Shown here piece by piece: positions 34,500 through 45,640 of a stretch of DNA of 64,000 nt (positions are counted from its first letter, which is position 1; every line of letters begins with the position of its first letter). The notes below the pieces were generated by a model that was not told the DNA's origin, searched no databases, and saw nothing but the letters and a program-made list of their open reading frames with translations. Source of the DNA: Atherinomorus stipes (lineage: Eukaryota > Chordata > Actinopteri > Atheriniformes > Atherinidae). Made by a program: the position numbers and the translations under genes. The stretch is taken from positions 85,749 through 149,748 of the forward strand of contig JALJCO010010144.1 of NCBI GenBank assembly GCA_023101725.1. The letters run 5' to 3'.

Positions 34500-35490
34500 A
34501 GTTTTTGTCAAGTCATCTCATACTCCACAAGATGCTCTGGGACCGAGAAGGTCCTGTCTGCGGCTTGCGGGACGAGGCGGAGTCGGATATTGGGCGGGGT
34601 CAGACGTCCACCCACATTAGCGTATTTTAACCCTTCCCCCTATCCGTAAGCCCTAACCCTAACCTCACTGTCTGGTCACGCCCATCGGATGTCCAGCGCC
34701 GCCTCCTATCCATATCCGGCATGCTGCAGGTGGGGGTACTTGCTGGGACCGGGCGCACGCAGGGGAGGAAGGGGGGGCAACAGTGTTCACCCACTGATTT
34801 TACATTTACAATTAACTTTGGCAGTGGCAGGACGGAGTTGCGAACGAGTTGTGCACACAGTGGTATTTACATGGCACGTGTGTAGTGTACATTTTTGTAC
34901 TTTCTCACTACCTCGATCAGCTGTTTGTTCAAACTATCCGTTCAACGTGGCATCTGCAGGAATGTGGAGGAGACAATTCTCTGCTTCAAGCGTCTGCGTT
35001 TGCCTCAAATGTCTGACCAATCACACAATACTTCTTGGACCTCCCCAAGAAGAAAGTTCTGCTCAGCCGAGGGGTCGAGAACAAGCTGCAAGCCGTCCTC
35101 AAACGCGGCTCCAAGAACAAGAAGAAAGTTCTGGCTTCTTGCGGAGTAGGGTAGACTGAGAACAGTTGACACACGCCAATTTCTTGCGCATGCAGCAAGC
35201 TTTTGCTGTGATTGTTGGTGTGCACATGCATATTAACATCCTTTTTGAGCGTGGGGAAATTCAGCTTTGTGTGAAGTTACGCAGCAAAAATATTCAAAAA
35301 AATATTTTTCGACAGGCAAGATTTTGATTTCACCATGTTGCTTTTACAATGAATATCTTCCTCCCTTTATGTTACTTTTAAAGTTAACTTCTGTATTTGC
35401 AAACTTTATTTTGTGCACCAAAAAACGGATATATGCCATGACATCGTAGCATGTCAGGTCTTCACATAATTCAGTGAAATGTGGGAGGTG
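34500..35490. other. No gene recognised
   Basis: It includes two tandem CCCTAA units near 34651-34663, too few to call telomeric, and two AAGAAAGTTCTG blocks near 35050 and 35120. A 156-codon frame (34689-35159) has no domain. Confidence 0.35.
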
Positions 35491-35492
35491 GT

Positions 35493-35537
35493 CATCAGGG
35501 TACAGCTGAGACGCAGTGTCTCAACTGTACCCTGATG
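35493..35537. repeat. Near-perfect hairpin
   Basis: The left arm catcagggtacagctgagac (35493-35512) and right arm gtctcaactgtaccctgatg (35518-35537) pair at 19 of 20 positions around the 5-base loop gcagt. The same core recurs at 35865-35877 and 35899-35911. Confidence 0.9.
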
Positions 35538-35911
35538 CAGAATGCTATTGCTTTGCATGCTGTTCAGCAGCGCAGGATTTTATGTCACAATTAGGCAAAA
35601 TTAGAACAAATCAAAGGTAGTTTTGTTATTTTTTTTTACATTTGAACAGTCTGCAACTCTGACTTGTCATTCTGTTATTGTGTTTACATGTGTACTGTTT
35701 GCAGTATCCATTAAATAATTTGTTCTTTTTTCATTTATAAAAAAAGTTTGCCTATGCTATTGTTGAATTTAATCAAACTGAAAATTGAATAAAGTGTAAA
35801 AAAGTTGTAATTGAAGTTTTTAATCATTCCATCAGCAGTATCAGCTCTCCAGACATTTCAATGGTGTCTCAACTGTACTCAGCATTTTTATTCTATGGGT
35901 ACAGTTGAGAC
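35518..35911. repeat. Possible small element bounded by GTCTCAACTGTAC repeats
   Basis: GTCTCAACTGTACCC at 35518-35532 is mirrored by GGGTACAGTTGAGAC at 35897-35911, with an additional GTCTCAACTGTAC at 35865-35877. The enclosed sequence is AT-rich and non-coding. It could be a MITE or an inverted-motif regulatory cluster. Confidence 0.4.
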
Positions 35912-35919
35912 AAAAACAC

Positions 35920-38350
35920 ACCTCTTGTTTTTTATTAATTGTGAAAATTATGAATTACTTATGGATATTATGTGTTGGTTATTTTTTTGTACACAAATAG
36001 AGGATGCATTTTGTAAAAAAAAAAAACTTTTGTCATGACCCTTTTTAATATCAAATTTTTGTGTGGAGCGAAAACGAGCGAAAAAGAGGGTCAAATAGGA
36101 ACTCTTACCGGTGTCTAGATGTAGGAGCCTCCTGCACGTCTCTGCCAGTAAAATTCCCGTCTGCAGACACCGTTTTCACATGGAGCTGCAGGCACATCTG
36201 CCGGGTTATTCTTCATTCATCAGGTTTGCGTCACAAGCTGGTGTCCGCTGTGAACAGAGACAGCGTCTCCTCGGGTCTTTACAGGACTTTTCTGGCTGCT
36301 TCCAAAGATGCGTCCTTCCCTCCATCCTCATCTTTATAAACGGGAACTATTTAAAAACTATTAAAACCTATTTAAAACTATTTAAAACTCGACTGGAACC
36401 TTGGAAGTTATCTTTTTGTTTTTAAAGGCTTGTTATTTACCGTGAGTTAGCGTGCTAGCGTCTAGCATTAGCTGCAAGCTAATATTTGTGCTTCCTCTGA
36501 CTCTGATCCTGGTCCGCTCGGTGCTGTTTTTTAAGCAGCTCTTTAACAGTTGTGGGCCTGCTTGGTTCTGGTCTGGGTCTCCTTACAGTTCTCAGTCCGC
36601 TCTGTGGGGGTGTCTTGCATGCTAGCGCTGAACCAGTGCACCGGGCTCTGTGAAGGGAATTAGAGCTGACTTACAGTTCTAGTCCGGTTCTAACCTGATG
36701 TCCCCATCTTCGTCTGCATCGTCAGTCTTCTGAACTGGCTGATGATCCATCACACAAACCAGTTCCAGTCCATCTTTTCTGTTTTCCACTGTTTTTATTT
36801 TACATGTAAATCAATGAGCCGACTGCGACTGTCTCATCTGGTGATGCTGTGTCATGGAGAGGCTAAAGTGCTAGCGGCTAGCAAGCTTTGGCTTTTTAAC
36901 ATCGGATATTTACGTGAAAATCAGTCTGATTGACTAACTGCACAGAACTACTTATTTTGTTTTGTTGTGTTGTTCTATTGCTAAATTACTTGAAGTTAAG
37001 GTCGTGTCATCAGCACTTCAAAGGAGTTCATGAAAACGCATTTTAGTGCATAAGAAAAATAAACATTTCAGTCAGTGCAATATAATCTCAAACAACTGAA
37101 ACCCCTAATCTGTAATTGATGTATCGATCATCAGGAGCACCTATAGGAGACAAACAAGCTGACAACATGGATCACAACTACGTTAGCACAATGATCACAC
37201 ACACAGACAACAACAAAGAAACCTTTACAAAAGTAGCTGTTATTGTAGGACAGCAGGCGACTGTGTCAGCGTGCAGAAGATGAGGCATGAAGTGTTCAGA
37301 GATGACTACGCTCATGCAAACGTGTGTTCAGGTGGAGGGAAACTCACCTGCTGACCCTCTGAGCTTAGAGCCATATATTTATACATGCAGATCCTTTTTA
37401 CAGATCACTTTCCTCAAGTCCTCAAACTGGACTGTGCTGTTCTCATCTCGTGTCCTTTCGTCTCGTTTTGAACGTAACGTGGCATCACAGCTCCTCCCTG
37501 CATCGCTCCGTGCTTTGGCTTTGTTTGTGGCGTTAATAGAAAACACTTCATCACAGCTGTCCGCCTTCCAGGACTCAAATGCAAATATGTCACCTTATAC
37601 GTAATGCGTCTCCCTATACCTGCCTCCTTGTGAATGATGGCGAAGCTGCTTAGTCATTGGAGTACATGAGCAAATCTCGCTAATGATCTTGGCTGTCAGA
37701 GATAAATTCCAGCGCCGGGCAGCGGGCCCTGCCGCTGCCACTGCTGTGGCTGACAGCCTGTATCTCCAGACACACTGTCTCAAGCCTGCTGCTCCGTATC
37801 ATCCTGCTCCGGGAGCGCCGCGGAGCCAAAGCCCGAGTTGAGTCACGACTCTTATCTGGAGGATCCCAGGTAGTTCATCATGTGTGGAGCATATTAGCGC
37901 TTGCAAAGGCCAGCCTGTGAAGTGAATATGTGGCACATTATTCACTGGTCATAACACTCTATCCAGACCCGCTGTCATTTCTCCTGCACCAAACTCTCTG
38001 TCCTCGGGGCTTTATTTCAGTAAGCCGTGGCTGGGTGAGATGACAGCCACGGTGACATGCAGGGAACTGACAGGCTAATGCAAGATGGCTGCCTCCCTCT
38101 TAACTATCATGCCTGATGGAAAGGAAAAAAAAAGAGTAAATGTGTAGTTTCTCCCTGTGGACACATTCAAGAGAAAATGTTTCTCACTAACATTTGATTT
38201 TTTTGCATTTCTTTCCTTAATTGTGTTTCTCTGATGTCTGAACAGAAATTTAATTAGAAATCCAGAAATCATTTACAGTTTATGTAGTAGGAGGCACAAG
38301 AAAGGTTATTCTTTGTTCTACTGTTCGTTTATATACCTGAAAGTCAACCA
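35920..38350. other. No gene recognised
   Basis: A low-repeat stretch with a short AAACTATTTAA-type repeat near 36343-36388. The 92- and 104-codon frames at 36061-36425 overlap and lack domains. Sequence around 37600-38060 is less AT-rich and free of obvious repeats, so it may be conserved host non-coding DNA. Confidence 0.4.
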
Positions 38351-38650
38351 TGAAATACAACCTCACTTCCAAAAAGTTGGAATGTTGTGTAAAATTGAAA
38401 TGAGAACATAATGCAGTGATTTGTAAATCCCATCAACCCATATCTTATTCCTGTAAACAACATATCAGATGTTGAAACTGAGACATTTTACTATTTGATG
38501 AAAAATATGAGTTAATTGTGAATCTGATGCAGCAACACGTCTGTAAAAAGTTTGAACAGCAGCGAAAAAAAGATGGAAAATTAATAATAGGAGGAGACTT
38601 TAACATCAGGGTATAACATGACTGGATATAAAAGGAGCAATTCAGAGGGC

Positions 38651-39139
38651 GGGGTTCCCACGGGTCCTGGAAAACCTTTGTCTTTGCTTTTGCTTGGTCA
38701 TTGCTTTGTCTCTGCAGCTTCGTCGCCGCTTCGTCGCCGCTTCGTCGCCGCTTCGTCGCCGCTTCGTCGCCACTTCGTCGCCACTTCGTCGCCACTTTGT
38801 CGCCATTTTGTCGCCACTTTGTCATTGCTTCGCCATTGTTTTGTCATTGATTTGTCTCTGCTTCCACTTTGTTGTTGTCACATGACCATTGTCACTTTGT
38901 CATTGTTGCTGCTTCATCTCAGCTTCATCGTCGCTTCGTTGTCCCTTTGTCGCCACTTCATCTCTGCATTGTCGCTGAACAAAATATAAGCTACAATTGT
39001 AGAACACTTCTCCAAAAGCCTGGGTGGAATTTATTAGTCTATGTTAGGATAACTTTACTCACACTGTAGCAGCTGGAAAAGTCCTGAAAATGTCCTGGAA
39101 CAGTCCAGGAAAATAACTTTAAGAAAAGAGTGGGAACCC
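38651..39139. mobile_element. hAT-like element with GGGTTCCCAC ends and internal array
   Basis: The left end GGGGTTCCCACGGGTCCTGG is mirrored by the right end GAGTGGGAACCCTG, with gtcctggaaaa and tccaggaaaat pairing inside. The flanking tcagaggg and agagaggc give only an approximate duplication. The middle is occupied by an 11-bp tandem array. It is non-coding. Confidence 0.6.
38715..38970 (+). repeat. 11-bp minisatellite
   Basis: The unit is gcttcgtcgcc, nearly perfect for five or six copies at 38717-38790 and then progressively diverged (cactttgtcgc, cttcgccattg). Three units make 33 bp, which yields the repeating RRFVAASSPL frame. That frame is an artefact. Confidence 0.88.
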
Positions 39140-39754
39140 TGAGAGAGGCAGAGTCTCTCAGATGGAAAGATGGACAGACATTCACCAATCTGAGACAAAC
39201 TGGCCCTAAAAGTTGTGGAACAAGTTCAGAAAAATGTTCCTCAGACTTTGAAGATCCTCCATCTTTTCCCCTGAGGCCACAATGCTGGTTAACTCCTGTT
39301 GAATCTCTTGCGATGGCCCGGCTGCTATGTGCTGCTTTATGCTCTGTCTTGTCATCCTATTTCTTTAATACATTATGTCATGTTACCATTTTGATTTGTT
39401 TATGTAGGATGTGAGTATTTTTTGGGTTTGTTGTACTGCTGTGGTGTATTGTTGCAGCTACCATCTGCAGCATGAAACAATTTTATCAGCCTAGCCATGT
39501 GGCAATAAAAGGAACTTGAACTTTTACATTCTATAATTTCATGTAAAATATTCACTGATTGTGAATCTGATGCAGCAACACATCTGTAAAAAGTTGGAAC
39601 AGCAGCAACATAGGCTAGAATATAGTTGGAGGAGAATTTAACATCTAATCAGGTTAACGGGAAACAGGTTATTACTTGTAAATTCTTTGTTTTGTGTTGA
39701 ATAATCGCATTGTATAAAGTCAAATTGTTGTCAAATCATTGATGAATCGCATCG

Positions 39755-39855
39755 CATTGGCAGGAGGCTTCACTGTATCGCGAATGTATCGTATCGCTGG
39801 CAGTGTATCGAGATGCATACCGAATTGGCCTCCTTGGTGGGGATTCGCATCCCTA
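39755..39855 (+). repeat. hAT-like MITE right-end fragment
   Basis: It ends ggggattcgcatcccta, the inverse of a TAGGGATGCGAATCC terminus, preceded by repeated gtatcg motifs. The left end is absent. Confidence 0.45.
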
Positions 39856-39859
39856 GTAC

Positions 39860-40895
39860 ACAGACGAACAACATCTCAAATAAAAACACAAATCTCAGAG
39901 ACTACAAATCGGTAAGATCCATCAGCCTCTGACAAAGAATCATCAAATGACAAACACAAGAATCTAAAATTCTGCTTTACGTGTGAAAAACGTCACCATG
40001 AATTCTGTCTTAACTTTGCTGTCTGGCCTCCAAAACTCCTGTCCACCAAATAAAAACCACATTTACTGAAAATCTTTGTTTCCCAGAGACCTTTGAGAGC
40101 GGTTATGAAGCATATCAGGCTCAGAAAATTAGAAAAAAAAATCTTAATTTTTCCCCGTTCCATTCTCATTTATTTAAAACATCTGCAGTGATGCTTCCAC
40201 TTCGGATAAAATCTCACAAGCTTTCCTTTACACCAAGAAGGTTTGCACAGAGTTTGGATTTGGAGAGAAATAATAAATTCTTTTGGGTAGTTTCAAGCAG
40301 AAAACCCTGAAAAACCTCTGAGGCTCAGAATGAAGCCACAATGAAAACGCATAAATAAGGAAAGCAAACGACTGCAACAGCTCATCCCTCTTCCACAAAC
40401 TGGTGGTGACCTACTGCTTTGCTGTGGAAGCCTGGAGACAAACTATTCTGAATAACAATCATGGCATGTTGTACCATCTGATGGAGCACCTTACTGCCAT
40501 CACCTAGCCACACCTCGGCTACAACTCAGCATCACCAGCTCCTGTTTGGTGAAACACTGAATTCATCGTCATGGATGTGCGATCCCAGAAACAAAAGTAC
40601 ATCCTCCAAGACTTTAAACCTGGTTTTTATGGTACAGATAGATGCTGGACACAGTAGGCGCTTGCAGACATGTCCCACTCTGCAACGACATATTTAGAAG
40701 ATTAAAAGCCTGCAGGTGAAAGTAGTGCTGGACATCTGTGGATTCATGATAAGCTTGAGGTGGAGATAAAGACAGAGAAGCTGCATATTTCTAATCTGAG
40801 CCCCAGCTATGATGACAGAGCCAGCTGCAGTTAAGGATGGCTCATCATATGACATATTTACAGAATTATTGGCCCAAAGCAAAGTGATAAGTTGG
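39860..40895. other. No feature recognised
   Basis: Ordinary sequence with one short minus-strand frame (40694-40882) and no domain. Confidence 0.4.
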
Positions 40896-40897
40896 AG

Positions 40898-41010
40898 ATA
40901 GAATCTAGATCTACTTTATATTTATATCTACATTTATATCTAGATCTACCATATATCTACATCAAGATCTTCTGTATATCTAGCGCTAGATCTACTGTAT
41001 ATGTATACCT
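40898..41010 (+). repeat. Degenerate ATCTAGATCTAC microsatellite
   Basis: Repeated tagatctac / tatatctac motifs end just before the left terminus of Tc1 copy A. Confidence 0.75.
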
Positions 41011-41027
41011 ATATCTGGACATAAATA

Positions 41028-42141
41028 CACTATATCGCCAAAAGTATTGGCTCACCTGCCTTGACTCACATATGAGCTTCAGTAACATCCATTCCTGATC
41101 CGGAGGGTTCAGGATGACGTTGGTCCACCTTTGCAGCTGGAACAGCTTCATCTTCTGGGAAGGCTGTCCACAAGGTTTAGGAGTGTTTATGGGAATCTGT
41201 GACCATCTTCCAGAAGCACATTTGTGAGGTCACACTGATGTTGGACCAGAAGGCCTGGCTCTCAGTCTCCGCTCTAATTCATCCCAAAGGTGTTCTATGG
41301 GGCTGAGGTCAGGACTCTGTGCAGGCCAGTCCAGTTCCTCCACACCAGACTCTGCATCCAGGTCTTTATGGACCTGCTTTGTGCACTGATGCACAGTCAT
41401 GTTGGAAGAGGAAGGGGCCAGCTCCAAACTGTTCCCACAAAGTTGGGAGCATGGAATTGTCCAGAATGTCTTGGTATGCTGAAGCATTCAGAGTTCCTTT
41501 CACTGGAACTAACTGGCCAAGCCCAGCTCCTAAAAAACAACCCCACACCATGATACCCCCTCCACCAAACTTTACGCTTGGCACAAAGCAGTCAGACAAG
41601 TACCGTTGTCCCGGCAACTGCCAAACCCAGACTCCTCCATCAGATTGTCAGATGGAGAAGCGTGATTGGTCCCTCCAGAGAACGCCTCCACTGCTCTAGA
41701 GTCCAGTGGCGGCTGCTTTCCACCACTGCATCCACGCTTTACATTGCATTTGGTGATGGATGGATGGATGCAGCTGGTTGCCATGGAAACCCATGGGTTT
41801 CCATCAGCAATGCTGAAGCGCATAGTTTACGTGGCCGACCACTTCATGGCTGAGTTGCTGTCGTTCCCAAACACTTCCATTTTCTTATAATACAACTGAC
41901 AGTTGACTGTGGAATATTAGGAGCGAGGAAATTTCACCACTGGATTTGTTGCACAGGTGGCATCCTATCACAGTTCCACGCTGGAATTCACTGAGCTTCT
42001 GAGAGCGACACATTCTTTCACTAATGTTTGTAGAAACAGTCTGCATGCAGAGCTGCTTCATTTATACACCTGTGGTCATGGAGGTGATGGAACACCTGAT
42101 TCCATCATTACGATGAGTGAGCAAATACTTTTGGCGATATA
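41028..42141 (-). mobile_element. Tc1-like element, copy A
   Basis: The left end is CACTATATCGCCAAAAGTAT preceded by TA, and the right end is AATACTTTTGGCGATATA, inverse to it. Length is about 1.1 kb. Compared with copy B it lacks roughly 110 bp just after the GRPRK region. It carries a broken minus-strand transposase. A related 35-bp end opens copy B at 47890. The final few bases of the right terminus are degenerate. Confidence 0.88.
41230..42035 (-). pseudogene. Tc1 transposase, frameshifted and internally deleted
   Basis: A DDE-type transposase. Read from the 42-kb side, pieces in different frames give a helix-turn-helix region ending at GRPRK, then [18 protein letters not shown], then [13 protein letters not shown] with the second aspartate. 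LDWPAQSPDLSPIEHLWDEL follows, with the third acidic residue (E of IEHLWDE), and then the normal C-terminus RRLRARPSGPTSV. At least two frameshifts plus the internal deletion make it non-functional. Confidence 0.88.
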
Positions 42142-42144
42142 TCT

Positions 42145-42735
42145 AGATATATCTTTTTATGTGAAATGAATTCATATTGCCTTTTTAAAAAAACAGAAAT
42201 TTGAGTACTTTCACGGGTTTTCATGTCATTTTACAGTAGATGTAAATTTCATAAAAAACCTGTTTCCTTAATCTTCATGGTATTTCACACACAAAAAATA
42301 TGGGAAAATTGTAATATTACAGTGTTTTTGTGCTGTAGTGTGAGGTTTTGTCAGGCAGGCCAGTAGGTCACATCAGGGTGCAGAGACAGGGTGAAGGAGA
42401 CCACCACAGGGCACCGCCACATCCACCCACCTCCGCTGCAGTCCAATCTTACCCTCCTGGACTTGATGGCAACGCTGTGAAACAAATGGCGCCTGCTCGC
42501 TGGTTTATTTCACACATCCCAAAAAAGCCCAGCCTAACACGTTCCCAGTTTTGACCATCACCAGGGAAGAGCAGAATGGGTCGTTCAGGAGGAGGGCTCT
42601 GAGAGACAGAAGATAAAATGAACTCTTTCAAACAAGAGGTGACGACGTGATAAAACAAGTCATAGTATGAGAGTAAAATATATCTACAGTGTATCGTTTT
42701 CTACATGAAATGATAATAATGTAACATAATACACA
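42145..42735. other. No feature recognised
   Basis: Short overlapping frames at 42348-42658, no domain. Confidence 0.4.
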
Positions 42736-42739
42736 GTTA

Positions 42740-42923
42740 CTCTCCAGAAATACTCTGATGACTATGCAGAAATACTCTGATTACTCTACAGAAATACTCA
42801 GATTACTCTCCAGAAATACTCTGATGACCCTTCAGAAATACTGTAATTACGCCAGAGAAATACTCTGGTTACTCTCCAGAAATACTCTTATGACCCTGTA
42901 GAAATACTCAGACTACTCGCCAG
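42740..42923 (+). repeat. 22-bp minisatellite, left part
   Basis: The unit is cagaaatactctgattactc plus tc, about eight copies, with variants tgatgactatg, tgatgaccctt and agattactct. It is continued after the hAT insertion at 44266-44350. The unit matches the reverse-transcriptase active-site segment of the Rex1-like LINE (61596-61632, minus strand): 24 of 25 bases across one unit boundary. Confidence 0.92.
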
Positions 42924-44265
42924 TAGGGCTTTGACTTTTGCTCAGAAATCCAATTCGAAGTTTGTTTGCTTTGTCATAATGAAGTTCGAATATATTCGAA
43001 CATTTATTAATAAAAATTGAACCATTAAATTTGCATTGGCATCAACTTAGAGTTGTACATGTTGTGGCCACCAGAGGGCAGTGTAGCTCTATCAACGTCA
43101 ATGTACTACGTGCACGAAAGGCTTTTCAAAGTATTTAGGTGAGTTAGAATTGTTATTAATGAGCAAACAAGATGATTCAGTGTAATAGTGCAGATGTAAT
43201 GAGCAGAATATAACAGAAGATGCTGTTACGACACAGTAAATGCTCCGTCGGTCGCGATTCTCAACTTCACCAGATGGGAGAGATCCCTGATGATCACTTA
43301 CAGTTCAGAACTGTCACATTACATCCGGACAAAACGGCATTTTACACGTTTTTTTAAAACCTGCCACACATCATTGTGGACGATTTTCATTGGATTTATC
43401 AGAAACACACAACGACGTCTGCCACCAAGCGGGTGAAGTGATTTAAGCTGTATAACCAACTTTATTGACGGTGTTTAGCTAACAGCGGTAGCTCGGTGGC
43501 AGCATCATCAGAAGACAGTGACACAAATAGATTAATGTGTTTGTCTGATGATGACACCGTGTAGTAAGAACGAATATCAAGCTCACATTTTTAACGCAGA
43601 AATCTATTTGTACTGTTCTTTGAGATAAATCATTGCTATTTATATTATTTTCTTAGGTTAGCACTAGCTGGATTTGCTAATTAGCCACTAGGCTGCTACT
43701 TATCTTTCTCATTTTCCAACGACACGAGCACAGACTGCTTCTCCAGTTTCCATCTCTTCTCTGGTCCAGCTGTACGTTCCCAAACACAGTCTTCTCTCAC
43801 CAAGAGAATAGTTGTTATAATGAAATAAAAGCAGAACAGCGCCCGGGTTTCAGCTCCTTCCTCCTCCTTCACTCGGCTCTCTGAGTCCTGGACTGTAAAG
43901 TGTGGAGCTCAGACATGGTGTGACCTGATGTTCACATTCCATCTTCGTAGTTGATCATCCGAGAGAAATGCATGAAAACTGATTGTAGGATTATATTATT
44001 TAGCTGACGAGGTCGGCTCTTCACGCTGCTGAAACTTGCAAGATGCTTTATCTCATCATACTACTGTTATATCCACCTGCTCACCTGCATCCGGAAGTTC
44101 TCTAGAAAGCGTCGCGCATTACCCCTGTTGATAACGTTTACATTCCAACACGTTGATAAAAAGTAATACCCAGAACAGGTTTGAATATAAATATTAGTTC
44201 GAACTTCGTTTATTTTTTAATGTTCGAATTATATTCGAATAACAAAGTTCGGAGTCAAAGCCCTA
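42924..44265. mobile_element. hAT-type element, 1.34 kb, inside the minisatellite
   Basis: The left end TAGGGCTTTGACTTTTGC is mirrored by the right end GAGTCAAAGCCCTA. Subterminal TTCGAATAT-type palindromes occur at both ends. The flanking 8-bp sequences ctcgccag (42916-42923) and ctctccag (44266-44273) differ by one base, and both lie in the repeat unit. No transposase motif was found in the interior, so it is probably non-autonomous. Confidence 0.85.
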
Positions 44266-44350
44266 CTCTCCAGAAATACTCTGATGACCCTTCAGAAATA
44301 CTCTGATGACTGTGCAGAAATACTCTGATTACGCTCCAGAAATATTCAGG
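44266..44350 (+). repeat. 22-bp minisatellite, right part
   Basis: About four further units (ccagaaatactctgatgacc and variants), continuous with the left part once the hAT is removed. The array runs directly into G-rich low-complexity sequence. Confidence 0.9.
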
Positions 44351-44490
44351 GAGGGGAAGGAGGGGGAGGGAGGAGGAGAGGGGGGGGGGGGGGGGGGGGG
44401 GGGAGGGGGAGCGGGGGGGGAGAGGGAAGGGAGGCCGAGGAGGGAGGCGGGAGGGGGGGGGGATGGATGAGAGGATAGCGGGGGGGGGGA
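44345..44490 (+). repeat. G-rich low-complexity tract
   Basis: G runs up to 24 bases (44380-44403) are interspersed with A. The minus-strand proline-rich frames across it are composition artefacts. Either a quadruplex-prone purine tract or poor consensus sequence. Confidence 0.85.
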
Positions 44491-44499
44491 AGGACTGAG

Positions 44500-45640
44500 A
44501 GAAATCGGAAAGGATGATGCCACCCCAAAAGATAGACGCACGGAAAAATCCAAAAACACCCCGGGGACAACAAAGAGGGGACGAAACCAGGAAACCATAA
44601 AAAAGGAACGGGTGATTACTTTTTTCGGTAGTTTTCATCTAATCCAGCAGATGGCGGTGTCAGACAAGCTTAAAAAAAACCTAACAGGAAGTGATGCGCT
44701 ACCATGATGCTTCCTGTGTTGTTAGCGATTGTTAGAGCTAATGGCTGTTAGCCTAAGAAGTGTGCTGGATTCTGCTGCTGGGGGGAGAGAACATGGCGAC
44801 CGGTCGTAATTGAGGCAGCTTAGGAGGTGGATGAAGGAGGAAAGTTTGTGGAAAAAGTGGTCGGTGACAGACAGAAGATCGATCACACGATGGAAATACA
44901 GACATTTGAAAGTGAAAGAATCGATCAGCACGCAGTTGTTTCCCGTAGGGGGGGGGGGGGGGGGGGGGCGTGCGCACCTAAGCTGCGGTAAAGGGAGGAG
45001 GGAGAGAGGGAGGGAGGAGTAGAGGAGACGTTTCTGCTCTCTGTTTCTGCCAAATATTATGCTGTGAAACAAACTTGTTGTGGCTTATTTAGCTAGTAAA
45101 TAATTATTTTGCCTCCAAAACTCTTTTCTCAGTGTTGTATTTGTTGTTTCATAGAAGTAAACAGCTGATCAGATGATGAAGGTGTCACTAAAGTAAAAAA
45201 AATATTGGCATCAAAGACACTTTTCCACTTGAAGCGGACATCAGCATTCAAAGGTCGTTTTCTCACCTTTTTTGGTCAGAAACAGGCATTTTTGCTGCAA
45301 CAAACCCATGTTCTACTGCAGATTACTAAAGAATGGAAAAAGCTAGAAACAAATGTTTTTTTTTTCTGATAAAAGAAGAGAGTCTAAGCTTTCCTTTGGT
45401 ACATTCAGTGTTTGTATTGGCATAGTACACAATATTCTGTGGATCTCCCAAAATCAGTGAAAATGCTTAAAAATCCTGGCAATATGTAGCGCTCTGCTCG
45501 GAAAAGGTCTGTCGGTCAATGAGTTAAATAAGTAATTTCACTTTTACTCAAGTACATTTTTGACCCAAGTCATTTACTTCACTGCCTTGGCATATCTCTT
45601 GCTGTGGAAAAGATGGAGAAGGAAATCCTTGACCATATCC
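44500..45640. other. No gene recognised; 21-base G run
   Basis: A pure G run lies at 44948-44968. The proline-rich minus-strand frames nearby derive from it. Otherwise unremarkable. Confidence 0.45.

Larger units (their letters stand above)
32679..34500. mobile_element. Foldback MITE copy R2 with two insertions
   Basis: The left end follows TTAA (32679-32682) and reads agggatagtacacccacaga, then tcaccctcacgctgagcaag and caagtgtcctgagtgggtag, as in copies R1 and R3. The sequence continues after two insertions with cagtagaacatcg (34269 on) and the shared centre (gcgatctcgtctggtttgg). The right arm is lost after about 34495. Insertions: a small MITE at 32935-33177 and a hAT-type element at 33226-34261. 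TTAA at the left edge suggests a TTAA-targeting family. Confidence 0.75.
38360..39660. mobile_element. DNA-transposon remnant split by a hAT-like element
   Basis: Blocks ttccaaaaagttgg, catatcagatgttgaaactg and gaatctgatgcagcaacacg at 38375-38560 are a frequent terminal region in fish DNA elements. The last block recurs at 39557-39595. Sequence after the inner insertion (gcagagtctctcagatggaa, aaaatgttcctcagactttg) fits an internal transposon region. It is heavily decayed, so class and ends are uncertain. Confidence 0.45.

Noticed and set aside
34651..34663. Telomeric repeat (CCCTAA)
   Set aside because: Only two units are present, which is common by chance.
44329..44598. Proline-rich protein on the minus strand
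   Set aside because: It arises from a G-rich low-complexity tract and is open in several overlapping frames.
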